NCBI GenBank assembly: GCA_025360685.1
Contig: JANYBR010000510.1
Location: 1-13,648, forward strand
Source: Pseudomonadota bacterium
Lineage (GTDB): Bacteria > Pseudomonadota > Alphaproteobacteria > Micropepsales > Micropepsaceae
Direction: 5' to 3'
DNA: 13,648 nt
Below, one piece after another: positions 7,795-13,648 of the stretch (position 1 is the stretch's first letter; every line of letters begins with the position of its first letter). Position numbers and translations under genes: made by a program. The notes beneath the pieces were generated by a model. The model made no database searches and was not told the origin of the DNA. It saw nothing but the letters and a program-made list of their open reading frames with translations.

Positions 7795-8316
7795 CTATCG
7801 CGGATTGGCCGCAGCTTGGGCACGGCGAACGGCGAGCGCCGCGTCTTCCTGACGGATGCGCCACGCAAGCATTGCTGCATTCAGGACCGAGAATATAAGG
7901 GCGACTGCCCACTCGCCGAAGGCGAGCGGAAGCATGGCGATCTCGCCTGCAACGATCAGGTAGTTGGGATGGCGCACGAAGCGGTACGGGCCGGACCTGA
8001 CAAGCGGAGCGGATGGCAACGTGATGATTCGCGTCGTCCAATAAGGTCCCAGCGTGGCGATAACCCAAACGCGCGCAAGCTGCAGCAGCAAAAAGACGGC
8101 AAGCGGAATCGCGTGGATGGTTGGATCCCGCGGAAGCAGAAGGACTATGGCGGCTAGCCACGCCGCATGCAGCAGGACGATCAGCGGATAGTGCGCGCGG
8201 CCGACCTCGACCGCGCCGCGAGCCAGTAAAGCCCTTGTGTTGCGCTCGGCATAGATGATCTCAACCAGGCGCTGCACCACGACAAGCGCCAGGATTATGT
8301 AGATCGCAAGTCTCAC
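7795..8316 (-). CDS. Isoprenylcysteine carboxyl methyltransferase (ICMT) family protein, probable alkylpyrone O-methyltransferase
   Basis: This 173-residue membrane methyltransferase has hydrophobic helices at about 4-20, 44-61 and 67-88. They are followed by the ICMT SAM-binding block LGPYWTTRII (89-98), RSGPYRFVRHPNYL (107-120) and Glu125, with a further hydrophobic stretch after it. The start is GTG at 8316, which overlaps the stop of the PKS gene as GTGA, so translation is coupled. Bacterial ICMT proteins paired with a type III PKS have a known precedent: Bacillus subtilis BpsA/BpsB (YpbQ), where the ICMT-like protein O-methylates alkylpyrones. By that precedent, this protein methylates a hydroxyl of the neighbouring synthase's product at the membrane. 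Prenyl-cysteine methylation is unlikely in a bacterium. The substrate itself is inferred. Confidence 0.87.
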   Translation of the reverse strand: MRLAIYIILALVVVQRLVEIIYAERNTRALLARGAVEVGRAHYPLIVLLHAAWLAAIVLLLPRDPTIHAIPLAVFLLLQLARVWVIATLGPYWTTRIITLPSAPLVRSGPYRFVRHPNYLIVAGEIAMLPLAFGEWAVALIFSVLNAAMLAWRIRQEDAALAVRRAQAAANPR

Positions 8317-9350
8317 GACCCGCCGATCATCAGGAACACCGCCGAAAATCCCGGACCAAGCGCCGTCATCAATGTGCGCCGCGCACGACTGCGCCAGTCC
8401 ATCCGCTCCAGAACAAACAGTGCGGTGACGGCCGACATGTTGCCGTAGTCGCGCAATACACCCCTGCTCTCGACAAGTGCACCGCGCGCGATCCCGAACG
8501 CATCTTCCAGGGCGTCCAGCACCTTGGCGCCGCCCGGATGACACGCGAAGCCGTCAATGTCCTTCAGCTTCAGATCGTTCTTGTGAAGATAGGTGTGAAG
8601 GATCGCCTTGAAATCGCTTGCGACCAGAGCCGGAATGCTCTGGGCGAAGCGCGCCTTCAAGCCGTCTTCCTCAACCTCCCAGCCCATGATGTCGAGCGAA
8701 TTGGGCCAGGTATGCTCTCCGCCTGCACCGATGTCCGGTCCGGCTCCCTCGGTGGATAGTATGGCGCCGGCAGCGCCGTCGCCGAACAGAGCCGTGGCCA
8801 CGATGTTGCTCTTTGAGATGTCGTCCTTGCGAAATGTCAACGCGCAGAGTTCGACCACCAGAAAGAGCACGCGGCTACCCGGATTGGCCCTGGCCATGTC
8901 GGCGGCACGTGCCAGACCGACCACGCCGCCGGCGCAACCCAGACCGAAAATCGGCAGGCGGCGGATATCGCGGCGCAATCCCATACGTTCAACCACGAGC
9001 GCATCGAGACTCGGTGTCGCGATGCCCGTCGTGGACGACACGACGATGGCATCGATTTCGTCGCGTTTCAGCCCAGCCTGTTCAAGCAGTTTGAGTGTGG
9101 TCTTCTCGAGCAGATCGACGGCATTGTCGACGTAGAGCTTGGTGCGGTCGGCCCAGCCATGGGGCTCGCCATACCAATCAATCGGAACGCAGGAAAAGCG
9201 CCGCTCGATCCCGGTGTTCTCGAATACCGGCATCAAACGCGCGATGTCGCGACGCCCCTCGAAAAGCTGGGCCGCGCGGCGCGCAACGTCAATTTGGTCA
9301 AGCGTGTAGGGTGGGACGGCGCTGGCGAGCGCCAACAAACGCGATTTCAT
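8313..9350 (-). CDS. Type III polyketide synthase (chalcone/stilbene synthase family)
   Basis: This 345-residue homodimer-type ketosynthase has the full catalytic triad: Cys139 in FGLGCAGGVVGLARA, His271 in FACHPGGAK and Asn304 in RDYGNMSA. The C-terminal loop GPGFSAVF (332-339) closes the active site. The family condenses an acyl-CoA starter with malonyl-CoA and cyclises the chain to pyrones, resorcinols or phloroglucinols. Pairing with an ICMT-type methyltransferase points to alkylpyrones or related phenolic lipids. The ATG at 9350 has AGGA 6 nt upstream; an in-frame TTG at 9368 is less likely. A gap of 225 bp separates it from luxI, so it may have its own promoter (TATACT on the minus strand at 9397-9392, no good -35). 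It is co-directional with the quorum-sensing genes, and likely regulated by them. Confidence 0.93.
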   Translation of the reverse strand: MKSRLLALASAVPPYTLDQIDVARRAAQLFEGRRDIARLMPVFENTGIERRFSCVPIDWYGEPHGWADRTKLYVDNAVDLLEKTTLKLLEQAGLKRDEIDAIVVSSTTGIATPSLDALVVERMGLRRDIRRLPIFGLGCAGGVVGLARAADMARANPGSRVLFLVVELCALTFRKDDISKSNIVATALFGDGAAGAILSTEGAGPDIGAGGEHTWPNSLDIMGWEVEEDGLKARFAQSIPALVASDFKAILHTYLHKNDLKLKDIDGFACHPGGAKVLDALEDAFGIARGALVESRGVLRDYGNMSAVTALFVLERMDWRSRARRTLMTALGPGFSAVFLMIGGS

Positions 9351-9575
9351 GCACGTTCCTGAAACCAAAAGTGGCTGCCCATCCGCAGCGGAGTATAGAC
9401 ACTGCGATCACAAACACCACCATCGCCATTTACGCGGTATCAGATCACAAGGACGCGAGCAGTCACGCGCCTATTGTCGCGCATTCGTTTCGAATTGGAG
9501 TTTTGGCGTCCAAGCCTGGAACCAAACTCGACCGCACGGAGCTTTTGACCGCGGCGGAACGCGGGCGCGACAATA
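9351..9575. other. Intergenic gap between luxI copy 1 and the type III PKS
   Basis: This 225-bp gap holds no credible gene on either strand. On the minus strand a TATACT (9397-9392) could be a -10 for the PKS, but no matching -35 is visible at 16-18 bp. No C-run/G-run palindrome like those before the two luxI genes is present, and no hairpin followed by a T-run is seen after luxI. Confidence 0.5.
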
Positions 9576-10256
9576 TTATTCGGCTGCTTCGAGCGGCCTT
9601 TGCTGTGCGCCATCTGGCGCCAGCACCAGCCGGTCACCCTGCGGCGCGCCGACATAGTGGACCTGTGTCTCCGGCACGCCGAGCGCCATGCGCATTACGT
9701 CAAGTGCCTGCTGATCGACCTTGACGATCACCGCGACCTGCTTGTTCCCATCCATGTCCACAGGCATGCCGAGCGGCTTGATGTCCAGACCAATCAGCAA
9801 GTAGCGGAAAAGCAGGTCAGTCGGGGTTAGCAAAGTAAATTTTTCGTATCCCCCCCGCAGGCAAAATTCGAACAGGCCGACCATGAGCCGCTTGCGCGCC
9901 TTTTCCATGGTGGGACGGTCCAGGACTTCCTCGTCCACACAAGTGCGAGTGAGTTCCAGGATTTTCTCGTCACGCTGCACGCCTTTCACGGCACACAGGT
10001 TGGGGAAGACATCTGAAAACAGGTGCGGTTTTGTCGTCGGCAGCATGCGGTGGGTACCGACTACTTTGCCGTCGTCTTCCGTAAGAAGAAGATAGATGGC
10101 ATCGTCGGTATCGAACTGATCCCTTTCGAGTCGGTCGGACTTGCGCAAGGCTTCCCAGCCCATGCGCTCGACAAAGATCCGGTGCCTCAGATGAAACATG
10201 TCGTGAAGGGCGTCCTTGTAGAGGAGCGCGTTGCGGCTGGTGACAACTTCGATCAT
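9576..10256 (-). CDS. LuxI-type acyl-homoserine-lactone synthase (copy 1)
   Basis: This 226-residue autoinducer synthase joins an acyl group to S-adenosylmethionine to make an N-acyl-homoserine lactone. All the usual invariant residues are present at near-canonical positions: R24, F28, W34 (LRHRIFVERMGW), E44, D46, D49 (ERDQFDTDDA), R70, F84 (VFPNL), E101 and R104 (ELTR). Thr144 lies in LLTPTDLLF, near the position where a threonine goes with 3-oxo-acyl specificity. The ATG at 10256 is chosen over a GTG at 10268 because GGAGAT lies 7 nt upstream of it. A tail of about 20 residues (from about 205) extends past copy 2. A 33-bp palindrome sits upstream, centred 65 bp before the ATG. It is the partner of the luxR ending at 10371. 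The signal's chain length cannot be read from the sequence. Confidence 0.94.
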   Translation of the reverse strand: MIEVVTSRNALLYKDALHDMFHLRHRIFVERMGWEALRKSDRLERDQFDTDDAIYLLLTEDDGKVVGTHRMLPTTKPHLFSDVFPNLCAVKGVQRDEKILELTRTCVDEEVLDRPTMEKARKRLMVGLFEFCLRGGYEKFTLLTPTDLLFRYLLIGLDIKPLGMPVDMDGNKQVAVIVKVDQQALDVMRMALGVPETQVHYVGAPQGDRLVLAPDGAQQRPLEAAE

Positions 10257-10304
10257 GACAATCTCCACTTCCGGCGAACAACCAGATCACGCCGGTAATT
10301 TAAG

Positions 10305-10337
10305 AATGTCACCCCCCCAATTTGAGGGGGTAACATT
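10305..10337 (-). promoter_or_regulatory. Palindromic lux-box-like operator upstream of luxI copy 1
   Basis: A 33-bp palindrome is centred on 10321. The left arm is AATGTCACCCCC and the right arm GGGGGTAACATT, and the core CAATTTG is also palindromic; 14 of 16 mirrored pairs match. The centre is 65 bp upstream of the luxI ATG, and a TAAATT lies just downstream at 10302-10297. The same C-run/G-run palindrome stands at the same distance before the second luxI. No T-run follows it on either strand, so it is not a typical terminator. Confidence 0.72.
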
Positions 10338-10370
10338 CCGGAAATTGCGAGTTGGAAGGGCTTGGCTCGT

Positions 10371-11090
10371 TCAGGCCAGTATCTGCTTTGTAAATATTGC
10401 GATCGCCACGGCTTGTGCACGTGTTGTCGCGTTCAGCTTTATCAATGCATTTTGCACATATTCGTGGGCCGTCTGCTCGGAGATGCTGAGTATCTGCGAG
10501 ATCTCCCAGTCCGTCTTGCCGGCCGCCACCCAAGAGAGGCATTCGCGCTCGCGCGGCGTCAGCCTTGGTCCGCGCGGTTTGGGCGCGCTTTCAGCACGCA
10601 AGCGCTCGAGTTTGGCATGAAAGTATATCGAGGCCATGTGCAGGCAGGCCTCGTCCTGCTTGCCGAGCTCGTAGTGATCGGTGCCCATGGTGATGCCCAC
10701 GACGAAGCCGTCGCGGCTGTAGATCGGCAGCGCGAAGCCGTCAGTCATGTGAAATTCCGTCGCTTCGTTGAAAATCTTCGAGCCGGTATCGTCGTTCGCA
10801 CTGCGCGTTTCACGCCAGAGAATCGGTTCGTTGCGCGCCAGAAGCTGATTGATGACCGGATCGACGGAAATGTAATTCTGCGACAGCCAGTGATTGAGCC
10901 AGTCCTGCGGCCACGTCGTCGCCCACAGCCGATCGTCCCGCTGCATTTTGGGCCGCGTCGGATCACCAATCATGAAACATGCCATACCGAATTTTCCGAT
11001 CAGGCTTTGGAATGAATTGATCAGGGATGGAATGTCGGTCTGGCAATCGAGTTGCTCGATGAATTCGAAGGTCGAGTTCGTCATCTGCAT
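10371..11090 (-). CDS. LuxR-type quorum-sensing transcription factor (copy 1)
   Basis: This 239-residue regulator has an N-terminal autoinducer-binding domain (about 10-165) and a C-terminal LuxR/GerE helix-turn-helix (about 177-235; LTPRERECLSWVAAGKT, SISEQTAHEYVQNALIKL). Of the ligand-pocket residues (TraR numbering), W57, D70, P71, W85 and G113 are present as W64, D77, P78, W92 and G118. Position 61, normally Tyr, is Trp (W68). E178, L182 and G188 of the DNA-binding domain are kept (E181, L185, G191). ATG 11090 was chosen; ATG 11084 and GTG 11108 are alternatives, and none has a clear ribosome site. It lies 114 bp upstream of its luxI partner, with the palindrome between them, and 75 bp after the dioxygenase gene. 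It is presumed to bind the palindromes with its acyl-HSL. Confidence 0.92.
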   Translation of the reverse strand: MQMTNSTFEFIEQLDCQTDIPSLINSFQSLIGKFGMACFMIGDPTRPKMQRDDRLWATTWPQDWLNHWLSQNYISVDPVINQLLARNEPILWRETRSANDDTGSKIFNEATEFHMTDGFALPIYSRDGFVVGITMGTDHYELGKQDEACLHMASIYFHAKLERLRAESAPKPRGPRLTPRERECLSWVAAGKTDWEISQILSISEQTAHEYVQNALIKLNATTRAQAVAIAIFTKQILA

Positions 11091-11165
11091 GGCACGCAAT
11101 TCTTTCACACATTGCGACGTCCATCTACCGGAGTGCGAGTGCCGGAATGAGGAGCCGCGAAACTT

Positions 11166-12059
11166 TTACTCGCCCGCGCGCTGACTTGCCTTGAACTCGG
11201 CGAGAGGCTTGATCTGTTCGGAACGCAGTTCGTCGGTCGCCGCAAGATATTCCGGCACATCGTCGCGCAGCAAGACCGATGGACATTGCCCTTCATAGTT
11301 GCCGAGATTGGGGCGATGCTGCTGATAGCCGACCAATGCCGCCAGTTCCGGCGAAAATGTGCGTGCGACGTGCGGCGGATAGACCAGCCACTGATTTTCG
11401 TACGGCTTCAGCCAACCCAGGCTGTATCCCGTGATCATTCCACTGCGTGGCTGCGCCGTGCGGTTGGCGCCGCCGCAGTGAAGAGTCGAGCCGAGAAACA
11501 GCATGGCAGAACCCGGTTCCATCTCTGTCGAGATCGCCTCGCTGCGGGCGAGCCGGCCTTCACTCAAGCGGCGGTGGCTGCCTGGCCACACGACCGTCGC
11601 GCCGTTCTCGCTGCGAAAAGGCGTGAACGGCCACATCACGTTGATCAAATACTCCAGCTCGCCCTTTGGTCCGCGCCACATGTCCTGATCACGGTGCGGA
11701 ACCTGTTCGCTCTCGCCCGGCCAGATTTCGACGGCCTGCGCAAGATTGAGCTGGAACCGGTCGCAATATGGTCCCAGCACCGCCTGGGCGATTTCCAAAA
11801 TCAACGGATGCTGAACAAACGCTGCAGCATGGGTGGAGTGTTTGAGTATCCCGCCAAATCGCTTGGTGCGACTGCCATAAAAATCCCCGACGCAGAACGG
11901 CGTCCGCTCGAAGCGCGGCCGCAAATCATCGTGCAGAGCCCTCACCGTCGCGCCGGGCAGGAGGCCGGGAATGATGCAATAGCCCCGTTCGAGCAGTTCT
12001 CCGGCCCAGTCTTGCGCATGAGCGCCCGATTCGGAGGCACGCCGTGCTGAACTTTGCAT
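11166..12059 (-). CDS. Phytanoyl-CoA dioxygenase (PhyH) family Fe(II)/2-oxoglutarate oxygenase
   Basis: This 297-residue double-stranded beta-helix oxygenase has the metal triad HxD...H as His122, Asp124 (PHRDQDMW) and His194 (STLHCGGANR). Arg205, 11 residues later, is placed to bind 2-oxoglutarate, the same spacing as in human PhyH. YLINVMWPFTPF and ENGATVVWPGSHR are typical family strands. PhyH-type enzymes hydroxylate carbon next to an activated group in small molecules or acyl chains; the substrate here is unknown. ATG 12059 has GGGA upstream; the TTG at 12092 would overlap the luxI stop. The gene follows luxI copy 2 by 29 bp, so the two are likely co-transcribed and quorum controlled. 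Possible roles are tailoring the signal, its acyl precursor or the polyketide. All three are inference. Confidence 0.9.
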   Translation of the reverse strand: MQSSARRASESGAHAQDWAGELLERGYCIIPGLLPGATVRALHDDLRPRFERTPFCVGDFYGSRTKRFGGILKHSTHAAAFVQHPLILEIAQAVLGPYCDRFQLNLAQAVEIWPGESEQVPHRDQDMWRGPKGELEYLINVMWPFTPFRSENGATVVWPGSHRRLSEGRLARSEAISTEMEPGSAMLFLGSTLHCGGANRTAQPRSGMITGYSLGWLKPYENQWLVYPPHVARTFSPELAALVGYQQHRPNLGNYEGQCPSVLLRDDVPEYLAATDELRSEQIKPLAEFKASQRAGE

Positions 12060-12088
12060 CGTTCCCAACCTTTCTGTGCACCGCCCGT

Positions 12089-12709
12089 TCAAGCCGCTTG
12101 CGCGATTGCCTGCAGCTGCAGCACCGGCGTGCGGGAGCCCGTTTTGTTGCGGAACATCTGCAAGGTTGCCGGCGTGATGCTGATCGACATGGCGCCGATT
12201 GTCTCGTCACCCACTTGGCGCGGTTCGCCTAAGGGCTCGCATTCCCAGCCGACCGCCAAGAGGCTGGACAGCCATTGCACGTGGGCGACGCAAGTATACT
12301 TGTTGATGCCGTAAAGAAGTCCGAACTCGCAAAGCGCGGTGGCAATGCGGCGCCGCACGGGGCGCGGTTCGACATCCTTTGCTGGTGCGGTGCACAGGCG
12401 CGTGATTTCCCAGATGTCGTCGCCGACGGGAACGCCCTTGTCGCACAGATAGGGAAACACCGAGCCGAGAAGGTGCGGCCCAGTGCTGGGCAGAAGCCGA
12501 ACCGAGCCCAGATGACGCTTGCGCTGCGCATCCAGGTCCAGCAGGTAGATCGCGTCCTCGGTATCGAATTGATCAATCTCGTATTGCCCATCGACGACCG
12601 GGATGTCCCACTTCAAGCCGTCGACAAAGATTTTCTTGCGGTCGCGATGCATCGCTTCAAGCGACTCGCTGAAGTTGCAGCGATTGTTGGCAGTGACGAC
12701 GTCGACCAT
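12089..12709 (-). CDS. LuxI-type acyl-homoserine-lactone synthase (copy 2)
   Basis: This 206-residue autoinducer synthase keeps the invariant set: R24, F28, W34, E44, D46, D49 (EIDQFDTEDA), R71, F85 (VFPYL), E101 and R104 (EITR). It shares with copy 1 the DQFDT(D/E)DAIYLL and LLP/MLP...PHL...VFP blocks, so the two are paralogues of one subfamily but strongly diverged. In the acyl pocket CVAHVQWL replaces LLTPTDLLF, so the threonine of copy 1 becomes Ala142. This suggests a different acyl chain. ATG 12709 has GGGAG 8 nt upstream. A palindrome related to the one before copy 1 is centred 65 bp upstream. It lies 78 bp after the luxR stop and 29 bp before the dioxygenase gene. Confidence 0.93.
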   Translation of the reverse strand: MVDVVTANNRCNFSESLEAMHRDRKKIFVDGLKWDIPVVDGQYEIDQFDTEDAIYLLDLDAQRKRHLGSVRLLPSTGPHLLGSVFPYLCDKGVPVGDDIWEITRLCTAPAKDVEPRPVRRRIATALCEFGLLYGINKYTCVAHVQWLSSLLAVGWECEPLGEPRQVGDETIGAMSISITPATLQMFRNKTGSRTPVLQLQAIAQAA

Positions 12710-12761
12710 GCTCCGGACTCCCAAAAGTTCGAGAGCAAAGTCGCATCGTTGCCTTAGCGCG

Positions 12762-12786
12762 GCGATCCCCCTAGTTGGGGGATGGC
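12762..12786 (-). promoter_or_regulatory. Palindromic lux-box-like operator upstream of luxI copy 2
   Basis: A 25-bp palindrome is centred on 12774. The core arms are ATCCCCC and GGGGGAT around TAGTT, with outer GC/GC pairs; 10 of 12 mirrored pairs match. The centre is 65 bp upstream of the luxI ATG at 12709, the same distance as at copy 1. It ends 1 bp from the stop codon of the upstream luxR. A TAAGGC at 12756-12751 occupies roughly the place of TAAATT at the other copy, a weak -10 candidate. Confidence 0.7.
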
Positions 12787-12787
12787 G

Positions 12788-13552
12788 TCAGTTGACGAGA
12801 TCCGCGAACGTGAGCTGACTGTCAAATAGCGCGCGCACCACCAGCTGCATGCGGGTTGCAACGTCGTATTTGCGTTTGGCGTCTTCCATGTGCTGGTGAA
12901 CAGTCTGATCGCTGATGCCCAGAATCTGGCCGACGTCGCGGTCGCTCTTGCCTCGGCCGGCTAACACGACACAGTCGAGCTGGCGGCGCGTCAGCTTTGG
13001 CTGCGGCAGAAGTTGCAGCCTTGGGTCCTTCTTGGCAGCCATACGCTGCATGACTCGCCGCGCCGCCTCAAAGGCAAAGCTTCCGACATAGTGCGCGGCG
13101 GGAAATGATTCGTTCGGGACATCGCGGCCCAAACGCGTGCTGAATGTGCACGATGCCGTATACTCGCCGGGGATGTGGATCGGCACGGTAAATCCGCCGC
13201 CGAGACCCGCCGCCTTCGCTGCCGAGAGCATTTCTCTTTGACGGTTCGTAAGCTGGATGATCTTCGGAACATCCGTCCAGGTGAAGGGCACTGCGGATTT
13301 CTGGCAGGCTATGTGCACCGGATCATCTAGAAAATAACCTTTGCTTTTTATGATCTCGGCCCACGCCTGAGGAAAATCGTGCAAGCGGATGATGTCATCC
13401 TTGCCTTGGAAGATGCTGGCGTGATGCACTAGTGCATAGTAGTCGAAGCCGAAATCCCGAATTGTTCCATCCAGCAGGATTCGCAGACTTTCAAAATCCG
13501 AAATGCGATTGGCCTCGCGCACGAATTGCTGCACGTCGTCGAACCGACTCAT
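12788..13552 (-). CDS. LuxR-type quorum-sensing transcription factor (copy 2)
   Basis: This 254-residue regulator has an autoinducer-binding domain (about 12-175) and a LuxR/GerE helix-turn-helix (about 187-245; LTRRQLDCVVLAGRGKSDRDV, split by its turn from ISDQTVHQHMEDAKRKYDV). Pocket residues W57, D70, P71 and W85 are W64, D77, P78 and W92, identical in position to copy 1. The Tyr61 equivalent is Ile68. The DNA-binding-domain residue E178 is Gln191, unusual in the family. ATG 13552 has a strong GGAGG 5 nt upstream. It is the first gene of the quorum-sensing block. The 96 bp left of upstream sequence show no convincing promoter or C-run/G-run palindrome. It is presumed to sense the copy 2 signal and act at 12762-12786, possibly also at 10305-10337. 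Confidence 0.92.
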   Translation of the reverse strand: MSRFDDVQQFVREANRISDFESLRILLDGTIRDFGFDYYALVHHASIFQGKDDIIRLHDFPQAWAEIIKSKGYFLDDPVHIACQKSAVPFTWTDVPKIIQLTNRQREMLSAAKAAGLGGGFTVPIHIPGEYTASCTFSTRLGRDVPNESFPAAHYVGSFAFEAARRVMQRMAAKKDPRLQLLPQPKLTRRQLDCVVLAGRGKSDRDVGQILGISDQTVHQHMEDAKRKYDVATRMQLVVRALFDSQLTFADLVN

Positions 13553-13648
13553 CTACGCCTCCACCAAAGCTCAAACGCAGTGCGACGATCCCCAATCGCC
13601 AATCACCGATACACGAGCTGTCCCCTCATCGTCAGCATACTACAAAAG

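Noticed and set aside
9850..9856. A run of seven C inside luxI copy 1 as a possible frameshift or slippage site
   Set aside because: The reading frame is intact and the protein aligns well with LuxI on both sides of the run.
10305..10337. The C-run/G-run hairpin as a rho-independent terminator of luxR copy 1
   Set aside because: No T-run follows on the minus strand (TGACATTC follows), and a related palindrome recurs at the same distance before the other luxI, which fits an operator better.

Overview
The window looks like Alphaproteobacterial chromosome. It is GC-rich and densely coded, with short intergenic gaps. The evidence for this group is a COG2907 flavoprotein / cyclopropane-fatty-acyl-phospholipid (CFA) synthase / DUF2177 neighbourhood, plus two TGATCC-N16-CGTAT promoters of the kind used by RpoE-ChrR (ECF11-type) sigma factors. 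The genus cannot be told from sequence reading alone. No tRNA, rRNA, CRISPR array, insertion sequence or phage gene was seen.

Left part (1-3390, minus strand): a DUF2177 membrane protein, a periplasmic Ntn-hydrolase acylase of the penicillin acylase / PvdQ type, and a family 2 glycosyltransferase cut off by the window edge.

Middle (3391-6115): a 126-bp divergent region carries one ECF-type promoter in each direction. To the right, on the plus strand, are the COG2907 FAD protein and a CFA-synthase-like methyltransferase. The methyltransferase also has its own sigma70-like promoter with a palindrome in the spacer. This block looks like an envelope-lipid / oxidative stress response.

Right part (6143-13552, all minus strand): a quorum-sensing block of eight co-directional genes, in transcription order luxR-luxI-phyH dioxygenase-luxR-luxI-type III polyketide synthase-ICMT-family methyltransferase-DHA2 MFS exporter. 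Both luxI genes carry a C-run/G-run palindrome centred exactly 65 bp upstream of their ATG, which is strong internal evidence for a shared LuxR-type operator. The inferred logic is two acyl-homoserine-lactone circuits with related operators. One is followed by a 2-oxoglutarate dioxygenase, the other by a polyketide pathway (probably alkylpyrone or alkylresorcinol, then O-methylated and exported). The PvdQ-like acylase about 7 kb away could be a signal-quenching enzyme, but that is only an inference.

The most novel-looking element is the double LuxR/LuxI array, with paired operators and altered ligand-pocket residues in both LuxR proteins, attached to a type III PKS pathway and a PhyH-type dioxygenase.
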